The notes: generated by a model from the letters alone, not told the origin. 15,729 nucleotides of DNA from an uncultured Collinsella sp. (GCA_902388545.1 CABMPS010000022.1:1-15729); one strand, 5' to 3'; positions 8,341 to 15,225 are shown, counted from the stretch's first letter. A program made the numbers and translations.

Positions 8341-8374
8341 AAAAGGCCTCATGCAAAACTTTGCATGAGGCCTT
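8341..8374 (-). terminator. Terminator after mntP
   Basis: A near-perfect palindrome with 15-bp arms (8343-8357 and 8360-8374) and a minimal centre, followed on the minus strand by TTTT. It lies 37 nt after the mntP stop and shields hipBA from mntP transcription. Its core ATGCAAAACTTTGCAT repeats the half-site of the hip operator just downstream. Confidence 0.8.
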
Positions 8375-8410
8375 GTACTGGCGTTGAGTTTTGAGCGATT
8401 GCGTTTGGCG

Positions 8411-8989
8411 TTACAGCGCCAAAATCCCCAGATGCTCAAGCAAGATCTTAAGTCCGATGAGGATGAGCACGATGCCGCCCACGATGGTGGCGGGTTTTTC
8501 GTAGCGTGCGCCAAAGGTGTGGCCAATCGCCACGCCGGCGACAGAGAAGATAAACGTTGCGACGCCGATAAGCGATACAGCGGGAACGATGTCGACCGAA
8601 AGCGCGGCGAACGAGATGCCCACGGCCAGGGCGTCGATTGAAGTGGCGATGGCGAGGATCAGGTACTCGCTCAGTTCAATCTTTTCGGCATTCTTGCCGT
8701 CGCCTTCATCCTCGTCCTCGGTAAAAGCCTCCCACAGCATTTTGCCGCCGATGAAGGCCAAAAGGATAAAGGCAATCCAATGGTCGATGGGGCCGATGAT
8801 GCCCATAAACTGGCTGCCAAGCGCCCATCCGATCACGGGCATGCCGGCCTGGAAGCCGCCAAAGAACAGGCCGAGCACTACGGCGACCTTAAGGTTGATC
8901 TTCTTCATGCCAAGGCCCTTGCAGATGGATACGGCAAAGGCGTCCATCGAAAGGCCAATGGCGAGCAGCACGAGCTCTACGAGTCCCAT
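8411..8989 (-). CDS. mntP: Manganese efflux pump MntP
   Basis: A 192-aa, six-segment inner-membrane protein of the MntP family (formerly YebN/DUF204) that exports Mn2+. The two conserved membrane aspartates are seen in LSMDAFAVS (D16) and TSIDALAVG (D119), in two related halves. A charged cytoplasmic loop (EDEDEGDGKNAEK, 91-103) separates them. The ATG at 8989 is preceded by AAGGAGGG; the frame stays open upstream through the leader, but that part is riboswitch and not protein. The leader carries a yybP-ykoY element, which supports manganese control. It is transcribed away from disA and ends at the terminator at 8374-8341. Confidence 0.93.
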   Translation of the reverse strand: MGLVELVLLAIGLSMDAFAVSICKGLGMKKINLKVAVVLGLFFGGFQAGMPVIGWALGSQFMGIIGPIDHWIAFILLAFIGGKMLWEAFTEDEDEGDGKNAEKIELSEYLILAIATSIDALAVGISFAALSVDIVPAVSLIGVATFIFSVAGVAIGHTFGARYEKPATIVGGIVLILIGLKILLEHLGILAL

Positions 8990-9006
8990 GGTTTGGCTCC
9001 CTCCTT

Positions 9007-9020
9007 GCGGGCGAACCCGC
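9007..9020 (-). promoter_or_regulatory. UUCG-capped hairpin before the mntP ribosome binding site
   Basis: On the minus strand GCGGG-TTCG-CCCGC forms a five-bp hairpin with a stable UUCG loop, directly next to the AAGGAGGG site of mntP. It may keep the site exposed or tune translation. Confidence 0.5.
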
Positions 9021-9044
9021 GTGTACTTCTGACAGGGGGGCAAC

Positions 9045-9088
9045 AAAAAAGACCCGTGGCGTACGCGCCGCGCGTACAACCACGAGTC
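9045..9088 (-). terminator. Riboswitch-controlled terminator before mntP
   Basis: On the minus strand GACTCGTGG (plus 9080-9088) pairs with CCACGGGTC (9051-9059), with an inner GTACGCGC/GCGCGTAC pairing and a run of six T (9045-9050). It lies 56 nt upstream of the mntP start and is the expression platform of the riboswitch. Confidence 0.85.
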
Positions 9089-9182
9089 TCGTTCATTAAG
9101 GCAAGCCAGACCGTGTCGGCCAGTATGTTGACTTGCCGCGCCACCGGAGGCGAACCCGGTCACGCGACTACTCCCTCATTCA
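9045..9182 (-). promoter_or_regulatory. yybP-ykoY manganese riboswitch of mntP
   Basis: Read on the minus strand, the leader holds GGGAGTAG (plus 9168-9175), a hairpin ACCGG/CCGGT (9143-9160), a helix GGCAAG/CTTGCC (9132-9137 with 9100-9105) enclosing GTCAACATACTGG, and then TGAACGAGAC. These blocks and their order match what I recall of the yybP-ykoY class, which senses Mn2+ and often precedes mntP. The conserved GAGAC overlaps the start of the terminator stem that follows, so ligand binding could prevent termination and switch the pump on. The identification is by eye and by the downstream gene. Confidence 0.85.
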
Positions 9183-9193
9183 TGTGAATCCCG

Positions 9194-9202
9194 ATGCTAC
9201 CA
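9194..9202 (-). promoter_or_regulatory. Candidate extended -10 for mntP
   Basis: Minus-strand TGGTAGCAT fits an extended -10 (TG-N-TATAAT-like) just upstream of the riboswitch. No clear -35 is seen. Confidence 0.3.
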
Positions 9203-9338
9203 CATGAACAGCTCATTTGGGTTGAGGCTCTCAGCGGTGTTCGCTCATTCTGTAAGCGTCGGATTTCGCGAGCGCCGCGGGGACAAACCGTGAGAAACTA
9301 TTTAGCGTTTATGGAGCGTATGCGATGGGAGCGATGCC

Positions 9339-10406
9339 TTGGATAAGAACGAGCTGCAAAAGCGTATGGAACAGGCCATCCGCCTGACGGCACCTGGTCA
9401 GCCGATCCGCACCGCCCTCGACATGATCATCGCCGGTCACCTGGGTGCCCTTATCTGCGTCGGCGACACCGAAAACGTGCTCGCTGCCGGTAACGACGGC
9501 TTCCCACTCAACATTTCGTTCACCTCGAACCGCCTGTTCGAGCTCTCCAAGATGGACGGTGCCATCGTTATCGACGGCGACCTCACCCAGATCCTGCGCG
9601 CCAACTTCCACCTCAATCCCGATCCCTCGCTTGCCACGAGCGAGACGGGCATGCGTCACCGCACTGCCGCTCGCATGTCGGTGCTCACCGATGCCATCGT
9701 GATCTCGGTCTCGGCCCGTCGTGCCGTCGTCAACGTGTACGTCCACGGTAAGAGCTACGAGATCCAGCCTGTCACCACCATCATGAGCTCGGTCAACCAG
9801 CTCGTCGCCACGCTCCAGACCACCCGTCAGTCGCTCGACCGCTCCCTGCTGCGTCTGACAGCCCTCGAGCTCGACGACTACGTTACGCTCGCCGACATTA
9901 CCGGGATTTTCTCGAGCTTCGAGATCATGCAGCAGGCAAAGACCGAACTTAAGGATTGCATTGTCAAGCTGGGCAACCAGGGCAAGCTCGTGCAGATGCA
10001 GCTCGAGCAGCTCGCCGGCTCCAGCATGGATACCGAGTACGACCTGATGATTCGCGACTATGCGAGCGATTCCTCCGAGGCCAATGCCGAAAAGATCCGC
10101 GCCAACCTGAGCCGTATGACGCCCAAGGACTTGTCCGACCCGCAGCATGTGGCGGCGGTTCTGGGTTACGACGACCTGGACGAGGACTCCGTCATGACAC
10201 CGCTGGGCCTGCGCACGCTTTCGCGCGTGTCCGTCGTGCGCGACGGCGTGGCCGAGAAGATCGTCGACGAGTATGGATCGCTGCAGGAGCTCATGGACGA
10301 CATCAGCGAAGATCCGGAGCGCCTGGGCGACTTTGGCGTCAACAACCCTGCCATTCTTGCGGACTCCCTGTACCGCATGAAGGGCACCAAACAGGGGAAC
10401 GCATAA
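9339..10406 (+). CDS. disA: DNA integrity scanning diadenylate cyclase DisA
   Basis: A 355-aa DisA, which makes the second messenger c-di-AMP from two ATP and scans DNA for branched structures. The cyclase (DAC) domain covers about residues 1-145 with both signature motifs: DGA (73-75) and RHRT (106-109). The linker is helical, and the C-terminal part carries a helix-hairpin-helix DNA-binding region (LSRVSVVRDGVAEKIVDEYG). The start is a TTG at 9339, with GGGAG seven nt upstream; the frame is closed by a stop at 9303, and no ATG lies in frame before residue 10. It opens a row with ispD, whose ATG overlaps the disA stop. RadA, its usual neighbour and regulator, is not adjacent. Confidence 0.95.
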   Translation: MDKNELQKRMEQAIRLTAPGQPIRTALDMIIAGHLGALICVGDTENVLAAGNDGFPLNISFTSNRLFELSKMDGAIVIDGDLTQILRANFHLNPDPSLATSETGMRHRTAARMSVLTDAIVISVSARRAVVNVYVHGKSYEIQPVTTIMSSVNQLVATLQTTRQSLDRSLLRLTALELDDYVTLADITGIFSSFEIMQQAKTELKDCIVKLGNQGKLVQMQLEQLAGSSMDTEYDLMIRDYASDSSEANAEKIRANLSRMTPKDLSDPQHVAAVLGYDDLDEDSVMTPLGLRTLSRVSVVRDGVAEKIVDEYGSLQELMDDISEDPERLGDFGVNNPAILADSLYRMKGTKQGNA

Positions 10407-11134
10407 TGGCGCCCGTATGCGCCGTGGTCGTTGCCGGCGGCAGCGGCCAGCGCTTTGGAAATCCCGGCGGCAAGCAGCTCGTTAACGTGGCGGGCCGTCC
10501 GCTCATGAGCTGGTCCATCCGCGCGTTCGATCGTAGCAACAAGGTCGGCCACATCGTGGTGGTGTGCCCTGCCGAGCGCCGTGCCGAGATGCGCCGCCTG
10601 GCCATCGACCCGTTTGACTATGACACGCCCATCAGTTTTGCCGATGCCGGCGACACCCGCCAGGACTCCACCCGTGCCGGCGTGCATGCGGTACCGGCGG
10701 GTTTCGAATATGCCGCCATCCACGACGGCGCACGTCCGCTCATCACGACCGAGGCCATCGATCATGCGGTCGACGTGCTTGTGGGTGACCGCTCGCTCGA
10801 CGGCGTCGTGTGCGGCCAGCCCGCGATCGACACGCTCAAGATCGTCGATGGCGATAATATCGTCGAGACGCCGCCGCGTGAGCTCTATTGGGCCGCGCAG
10901 ACGCCGCAGATCTTTAGCGTCGATGCTATGAAGCGTGCCCATGCCACGGCGATTGCTGAGGGCTTTATCGGCACGGACGATTCGTCACTGGTCGAGCGCA
11001 TGGGTGGGCGCGTCCGCTGCGTCCAGAGCCCGCGCGATAACCTTAAGGTGACGGTGCCCGAGGACCTGCGTCCCGTAACCGCGATTCTGCTCGGTCGCAT
11101 GGCCGAGGGAGAGGACCTTCCCCATGTTCAGTAA
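10406..11134 (+). CDS. ispD: 2-C-methyl-D-erythritol 4-phosphate cytidylyltransferase IspD
   Basis: A 242-aa enzyme of the MEP isoprenoid pathway that joins CTP and methylerythritol phosphate. The nucleotide-binding loop is VVVAGGSGQRFG (8-18), with R16 and K23 (GGKQL in place of the more usual PKQ) as the catalytic basic residues. Other family motifs are HDGARPLI, IDTLKIVD, WAAQTPQIF, GTDDSSLVE and NLKVTVPEDL. The ATG shares one base with the disA stop (TAATG) and has an AGGGGAAC site; the gene overlaps ispF by 11 nt. The arrangement indicates coupled translation of disA, ispD and ispF. Confidence 0.94.
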   Translation: MAPVCAVVVAGGSGQRFGNPGGKQLVNVAGRPLMSWSIRAFDRSNKVGHIVVVCPAERRAEMRRLAIDPFDYDTPISFADAGDTRQDSTRAGVHAVPAGFEYAAIHDGARPLITTEAIDHAVDVLVGDRSLDGVVCGQPAIDTLKIVDGDNIVETPPRELYWAAQTPQIFSVDAMKRAHATAIAEGFIGTDDSSLVERMGGRVRCVQSPRDNLKVTVPEDLRPVTAILLGRMAEGEDLPHVQ

Positions 11135-11618
11135 CCTGCGCATTGGCCATGGCTACGACGTTCACCGTCTGGTGGAGGGGCGTCGATGTATCATCGGCGG
11201 GGTCGACATTCCCTACGAGCGCGGCCTGCTGGGCCACTCGGATGCCGATGTACTCGCGCACGCTTTGGCCGACGCCATTCTGGGCGCCTGCCGCGGGGGA
11301 GACATCGGCAAGCTGTTCCCCGACACCGATCCCGCCTACGAGGGTGCCGACTCGATGGTGCTACTTGCCCGCGTGATGGACTATGCACGCGAGCTGGGCT
11401 TTGAGTTTGTCGATGCCGATTGCACCATTGCCTGTCAGCAACCCAAGATCACTCCGCACCGCGATGCCATGCGCGCCAACCTTGCCCATGCCCTGGGCGT
11501 CGACGTGGAAAACGTGGGCGTCGCCGCCACCACGACCGAAAAGCTCGGTTGGGAAGGCCAAGGCGAGGGAATTGGCGCCTGGGCCGTCTGCCTGCTACAG
11601 AAAACCGTTAAGGAGTAA
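11124..11618 (+). CDS. ispF: 2-C-methyl-D-erythritol 2,4-cyclodiphosphate synthase IspF
   Basis: A 164-aa MEP pathway enzyme that closes the cyclodiphosphate ring two steps after IspD. The metal ligands are visible in GHGYDVHRL (D12, H14) and further on at H46 (DADVLAHALAD). The GHSDADVLAHA, PDTDP, KITPH and ATTTEKLGWEGQGEGI motifs are all intact. The family forms trimers with the active site between subunits. It starts 11 nt inside ispD, and its last codons AAG GAG supply the ribosome binding site for cysS. Confidence 0.95.
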   Translation: MFSNLRIGHGYDVHRLVEGRRCIIGGVDIPYERGLLGHSDADVLAHALADAILGACRGGDIGKLFPDTDPAYEGADSMVLLARVMDYARELGFEFVDADCTIACQQPKITPHRDAMRANLAHALGVDVENVGVAATTTEKLGWEGQGEGIGAWAVCLLQKTVKE

Positions 11619-11621
11619 CGA

Positions 11622-13088
11622 ATGCGTATCTACAACAGCGCTACCCATAAAAAGGAAGAGTTCCAGCCCATCGAGTCCGGCAAGGTCCGCATGTACGTGT
11701 GTGGCCCCACGGTCTACGACAACATCCACATCGGCAATGCCCGCACGTTCATCAGCTTTGACGTGATTCGTCGCTGGCTCATCGCGAGCGGCTACGAGGT
11801 CACGTTCGCCCAGAACCTCACCGATGTCGATGACAAGATCATCAAGCGCGCCAACGAGCAGGGCCGCACGGCCGCCGAGGTCGCGACGGAGTTCTCCGAC
11901 AAGTTCATCGGCGTCATGCGTGCCGCCAACGTGCTCGATCCCGATGTGCGCCCCCGCGCCACCAAGGAGATCGGCCCCATGATCGCTATGATCAAGACGC
12001 TTATCGAGCAGGGCCATGCCTACGCCGCCGATAACGGCGACGTGTACTTTGCCGTGCGCAGCGATCCCAACTATGGTCAGGTTTCGGGCCGCAACATCGA
12101 CGATCTGATGGTTGGCGCGCGCATCGAGGAGAACGAGGACAAGAACGACCCGCTCGACTTTGCCCTGTGGAAGGCCGCCAAGCCCGGCGAGCCCAGCTGG
12201 CCGAGCCCCTGGGGCGAAGGCCGTCCCGGTTGGCACACCGAGTGCGCCGCCATGGTGCATCGCTACCTGGGCACCCCGATCGACATCCACGGCGGCGGCT
12301 CCGACCTTGCCTTCCCGCATCACGAGAACGAGTGTGCCCAGGCCACCTGCGCCTGGCACCAGGGTTTCTCCAACACCTGGATGCACACGGGCATGCTGCT
12401 GGTAGACGGCGAGAAGATGTCCAAGTCGCTCGGAAACTTCTTTACGCTGGCCGAGGTGCTCGAACAGCACTCTGCTGCGGCCCTGCGCCTGCTGATGCTG
12501 CAGACGAGCTATCGCTCGCCGCTCGACTTTTCTTGGGAGCGCCTGGAGGGTGCCGAGAACTCGCTTACGCGTATCGCCGGTACGGTCGAGAACCTGCGCT
12601 GGGCCGCGAACCATGCGGCGGCCGATGCCGATGAGGCAGCATCTGAGGCGTTTGCCGCCAAGGCCGCCGAGACCCGTGCCGCCTTTAAGGAGTGCATGGA
12701 CGACGACTTTAACACTGCCGGTGCCATGGGTGCTGTCTTTGGCTTTGTGACCGAGTGCAACCAGTACCTGGAGCAGGCGGGCGATGCTGCCGACAAGGCC
12801 GCTGCGCTTGCTGCTGCCGATACGCTGGTCGAGCTGCTCGATACGTTTGGCGTCGAGCTCCCCGAGCCCAAGGTCGAGTTGCCGCTGGGCCTGCTGGGCG
12901 TTGCCGCCGGCCTGGTCGCCTACACGGGTGACGACGTGGACGAGGCCGCTGCCAAGATTCTCGAGGCCCGTGCCGAGGCCCGTGCCGCCAAGAACTGGGA
13001 TCTGGCCGACGCCATCCGCGACCAGCTCAAGGACCTCGGGCTGACGATTGAAGATACGGCCGCGGGTACTCGTATTAAGAGTCTCTAG
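11622..13088 (+). CDS. cysS: Cysteinyl-tRNA synthetase
   Basis: A 488-aa class I synthetase that charges tRNA-Cys. The HIGH-type motif is HIGN (36-39) and the KMSKS motif is intact (265-269). The zinc ligands that recognise cysteine are C27, C208, H233 and E237, one residue off their E. coli positions. The C-terminal DALR/anticodon region follows, ending in the typical AIRDQLKDLGLTIEDTAAGT. The ATG lies three nt after the ispF stop. In Bacillus gltX and cysE lie between ispF and cysS; both are absent here. The stop at 13088 is followed at once by a large folded element. Confidence 0.96.
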   Translation: MRIYNSATHKKEEFQPIESGKVRMYVCGPTVYDNIHIGNARTFISFDVIRRWLIASGYEVTFAQNLTDVDDKIIKRANEQGRTAAEVATEFSDKFIGVMRAANVLDPDVRPRATKEIGPMIAMIKTLIEQGHAYAADNGDVYFAVRSDPNYGQVSGRNIDDLMVGARIEENEDKNDPLDFALWKAAKPGEPSWPSPWGEGRPGWHTECAAMVHRYLGTPIDIHGGGSDLAFPHHENECAQATCAWHQGFSNTWMHTGMLLVDGEKMSKSLGNFFTLAEVLEQHSAAALRLLMLQTSYRSPLDFSWERLEGAENSLTRIAGTVENLRWAANHAAADADEAASEAFAAKAAETRAAFKECMDDDFNTAGAMGAVFGFVTECNQYLEQAGDAADKAAALAAADTLVELLDTFGVELPEPKVELPLGLLGVAAGLVAYTGDDVDEAAAKILEARAEARAAKNWDLADAIRDQLKDLGLTIEDTAAGTRIKSL

Positions 13089-13094
13089 TATTTG

Positions 13095-13197
13095 TCGACC
13101 GTTCGAGGTGCGGCAGATTGCCTTGAAAGAGGAGGGCATAGACCTGGTGGTCATGCCCAACGATTGAAAGGCAAGGTGCCGTGGCTCGGACGGTCGA
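13095..13197 (+). ncRNA. Large folded element between cysS and rlmB, function unknown
   Basis: One continuous, nearly symmetric fold spans the gap. Outer stem: 13095-13107 with 13185-13197, 13 bp with one T-G pair. After a 2x2 internal loop: 13110-13115 with 13177-13182, 6 bp. After another 2x2 loop: 13118-13124 with 13168-13174, 7 bp. At the top: 13134-13144 with 13149-13158, 10 bp with one bulged A and a TGGT loop. This totals 36 bp. No T tract follows, and the rlmB ribosome binding site comes 20 nt later. It may be an RNA processing site, a regulatory leader for rlmB, or a DNA palindromic element. I do not recognise a named family. Confidence 0.6.
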
Positions 13198-13231
13198 TTC
13201 TTGTTCGTTATCTATTTAAGGAGGCCGTTTT

Positions 13232-14152
13232 ATGGCCGACAATCGCAAACGTGCACCGCGTGGAGGCAAGCAGGCTGCTTCTGGCTCGCGTCCGATTCGC
13301 CGCAACGACCGCGCTGCCACTCCCAAGGGCCAGCGCGAGCGCTCCCAAGCCCAGGCTGCGCGTTCGCAGCGAGATCGCAACCGTGACAACGTTCAGGTTC
13401 CCAAGGGCGAGTTTATCGAAGGTCGTCGTGCTGCCGCCGAGGCACTGCGTACCGGCTTTCCCGTCAAGTGCGCGCTCATCGCCGAGGGCGGGGAGCGCGA
13501 TGCCGCCTTGTCGCGTCTGGTCGACGACCTCAACGCCGCGGACGTCCGCATTAAGTATGTGCCGCGCACGCAGCTCGATGCGCTGTCGAGCCATGGCGCT
13601 CACCAGGGCATTGCGCTCGAGGTGGGCAATTTCCCCTATGCCGATGTCGCCGATATTCTCGATCGCGCGGGTGAAGGACCGGCGCTCGTCGTCGTGCTCG
13701 ACCATGTGACCGACGATGGCAATTTTGGTGCGATCGTGCGCTCTGCCGAGGTCGTGGGCGCAGCGGGCGTCATCATTGCCAACAAGCGCGCCGCCGGTGT
13801 GACCGTGGGCAGCTACAAAACCTCCGCTGGTGCCGTCATGCACCTGCCCATCGCGCAGGTTCCCAATATCGCCCGAGCGCTTGACGACCTCAAGGCCGCC
13901 AGCTTTTGGGTGGGCGGTGCTTCCGAGCACGCCGAGGGCAGTTGCTGGGATGCTCCCTTCGAGGGCCGCGTTGCGCTCGTCATGGGCTCCGAGGGCGACG
14001 GCATCTCGCGCCTGGTGCTCGAGAAATGCGACTTTTTGACCAAGCTTCCCCAGCGCGGCATGACCGAGAGTCTCAATGTGGCCCAGGCGACCACCGCGCT
14101 GTGCTTTGAGTGGCTGCGCCGCAATGCCGGCGAGCTCATGGGGGAGGAGTAG
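13232..14152 (+). CDS. rlmB: 23S rRNA (guanosine-2'-O-) methyltransferase, RlmB/TrmH family
   Basis: A 306-aa SpoU-class methyltransferase that methylates a ribose 2'-OH in 23S rRNA using S-adenosylmethionine through a knotted fold. The first 58 residues are a basic, low-complexity tail, probably RNA-binding. Then comes the substrate-binding domain (FIEGRRAAAEALRTGF onward). SpoU motif 1 is DDGNFGAIVRSAEVVGA, motif 2 is LVMGSEGDGISRLV, and motif 3 is RGMTESLNVAQATTALCFEW, where SLNVAQA replaces the more usual SLNVSVA. AAGGAGG (13218-13224) precedes the ATG. Its place before a YacP-type gene matches Bacillus rlmB (yacO). The family is certain; the exact modified nucleotide is inferred. Confidence 0.9.
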   Translation: MADNRKRAPRGGKQAASGSRPIRRNDRAATPKGQRERSQAQAARSQRDRNRDNVQVPKGEFIEGRRAAAEALRTGFPVKCALIAEGGERDAALSRLVDDLNAADVRIKYVPRTQLDALSSHGAHQGIALEVGNFPYADVADILDRAGEGPALVVVLDHVTDDGNFGAIVRSAEVVGAAGVIIANKRAAGVTVGSYKTSAGAVMHLPIAQVPNIARALDDLKAASFWVGGASEHAEGSCWDAPFEGRVALVMGSEGDGISRLVLEKCDFLTKLPQRGMTESLNVAQATTALCFEWLRRNAGELMGEE

Positions 14153-14155
14153 CGC

Positions 14156-14833
14156 ATGTCCAAGAAGAACCGCGCCAAGTCCAAGGCCAAGCGCTTTGGC
14201 GAAGGCTCGGCCAAGCCGATTGTTTCGGCCGCGACCTATGGCGTGGGCGGCAATGCGTTTGCGCAGGCCATCGCCGACCCGGTCTCGACGGTGCACTCCA
14301 ATAAGCCCGAGCTGCTGGTGGTCGACGGCTACAACGTGATCCACTGCACGCCGCGCTACGAAAAGCTCGTCTACGACCATTCCGACGATCCATATTCCAG
14401 CGACGTCCACGATATGGCTCGTACTGCGCTTATCAACGATGTCGCGGCGTTTGCCCAGGGCCGTTACGAGGCCGTGATCGTGTTCGACGGCGCGGGCAAC
14501 ATCTCCAACGAGCGCCCCAACCTACCGGCCCGCGGCGTGCGCATCGAGTTCTCGCCGACGGGCGTCTCTGCCGATACCGTGGTGCAGAAGCTCTGCATCG
14601 AGGCGCGTGAGGAAGGCCGCGCGTGCTCCGTGGTATCGAGTGACGGCACAATACAGGCCGTCGTCATGGGCAAGGGCGTCACGCGCATCTCGAGCCGTAT
14701 GCTGGTGGACGAGATCAAACAGATCGACAACGACGTTCACGAGGCAGAGGAAGCTCCGCAGATCAAGATGACTCTGGGCAGCCGCCTGAGTCCCGATGCC
14801 CTGGCCAAGCTCAAGGCCCTGCGCGGACGGTAG
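14156..14833 (+). CDS. NYN-domain endoribonuclease, YacP/Rae1 family
   Basis: A 225-aa NYN (PIN-like) domain protein. In Bacillus the YacP homologue, Rae1, enters the ribosome A site and cuts mRNA. The core begins at about residue 45 with ELLVVDGYNVIH, and the acidic metal-binding residues are in VDGYN and VIVFDGAG. Later come SADTVVQKLC and VVSSDGTIQ, typical of the family. The N-terminal 20 residues are very basic (KKNRAKSKAKRFG). The ATG is three nt after the rlmB stop and uses a ribosome binding site inside the rlmB end (GGGGAGGAG). The length exceeds Bacillus YacP (170 aa) by N- and C-terminal tails. It closes the disA-rlmB row. Confidence 0.85.
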   Translation: MSKKNRAKSKAKRFGEGSAKPIVSAATYGVGGNAFAQAIADPVSTVHSNKPELLVVDGYNVIHCTPRYEKLVYDHSDDPYSSDVHDMARTALINDVAAFAQGRYEAVIVFDGAGNISNERPNLPARGVRIEFSPTGVSADTVVQKLCIEAREEGRACSVVSSDGTIQAVVMGKGVTRISSRMLVDEIKQIDNDVHEAEEAPQIKMTLGSRLSPDALAKLKALRGR

Positions 14834-14873
14834 GGGATTATCCATAGAGACCCGTTTTCCAATTGGCCGGCCC

Positions 14874-14890
14874 GTTGATTTGTAATCAAT
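14874..14890 (+). pseudogene. Echo of the tRNA-Thr(UGU) anticodon arm
   Basis: Bases 14874-14890 fold like a 17-nt anticodon arm (GTTGA, loop TTTGTAA, TCAAT). They share the 13-nt core tgatttgtaatca with the true tRNA-Thr at 15084-15096, including the UGU anticodon. ATGG and GGGTTGC blocks further along also echo the tRNA. There is no acceptor stem or D arm, so this would be a remnant of a tRNA copy or of an attachment-like duplication. It may be chance. Confidence 0.4.
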
Positions 14891-14903
14891 GGACTGTGGG
14901 TTG

Positions 14904-14942
14904 CCGTCGCCAAAACGAATAGTTTTTTGTTTTGGCGAACGG
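14904..14942 (+). terminator. Hairpin after the rlmB-yacP genes, possible terminator
   Basis: ccgtcgccaaaac (14904-14916) pairs with gttttggcg (14929-14937) and acgg (14939-14942), with one bulge. The loop contains a run of six T. It lies about 70 nt after the last stop of the operon and overlaps the 12-mer repeats described next. Confidence 0.45.
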
Positions 14943-14972
14943 ATAAAACTATTCGTTCTGACGAATAGTTTT
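14915..14972. repeat. Three copies of a 12-mer forming alternative hairpins
   Basis: acgaatagtttt occurs at 14915-14926 and 14961-14972, and its exact reverse complement at 14945-14956. The middle copy can pair with either neighbour. The 14945-14972 hairpin has 12-bp arms, a TCTG loop and A-start/T-end arms, so it can act as a terminator in either direction. Confidence 0.65.
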
Positions 14973-15056
14973 GAGATGTGGTCGGTCAAAGGGTCTGTTG
15001 CGCCTTGTCAGCAATTCCTTTATTCTTAATTGGCTTCGCGCGAAAGCGCCAAGTGT

Positions 15057-15131
15057 GCCAGTGTGGCGCAACGGTAGCGCAACTGATTTGTAATCAGTGG
15101 GTTGCAGGTTCGATTCCTGTCACTGGCTCCA
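15057..15131 (+). tRNA. tRNA-Thr (anticodon UGU)
   Basis: A full cloverleaf is visible. The acceptor arm is gccagtg (15057-15063) with cactggc (15121-15127), and the D stem is gcgc/gcgc (15066-15069, 15077-15080). The anticodon arm is actga/tcagt, with loop TTTGTAA giving UGU at 15089-15091. The five-base variable loop is followed by T stem gcagg/cctgt, with TTCGATT between. The discriminator is T15128 and the CCA end is encoded at 15129-15131. It is transcribed in the same direction as the upstream operon and has its own terminator. Confidence 0.96.
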
Positions 15132-15140
15132 TGAAAGTTT

Positions 15141-15180
15141 CGGGCTCTGTCCCCCTGAGGGACAGGGCCCGTTTCTATTT
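15141..15180 (+). terminator. Terminator after tRNA-Thr
   Basis: The arms cgggctctgtccc (15141-15153) and gggacagggcccg (15159-15171) form a 13-bp stem with one T-G pair and a CCTGA loop, followed by TTTCTATTT. It starts 10 nt after the tRNA end. Confidence 0.9.
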
Positions 15181-15225
15181 ATGTCGATAAGTCGGCGTGT
15201 TTGGCGCCAACCAAGCTTCAGGTTT

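Noticed and set aside
8990..9163. N-terminal extension of MntP
   Set aside because: This stretch is the riboswitch and terminator leader; the ATG at 8989 has a strong ribosome binding site and MntP normally starts there.
9299..9304. TATTTA as the disA promoter -10
   Set aside because: No -35 box at suitable spacing; the region is AT-poor and the match is weak.
13108..13167. Small open frame starting GTG and reading VRQIALKEEGIDLVVMPND inside the cysS-rlmB element
   Set aside because: It looks protein-like but has no ribosome binding site, is only 19 codons long, and the same bases are better explained by the long stem.
14834..14846. GGGGATTATCCATAG as another copy of the dispersed repeat unit
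   Set aside because: It shares only GATTATCCA with the unit and has no paired arm; too short to count.
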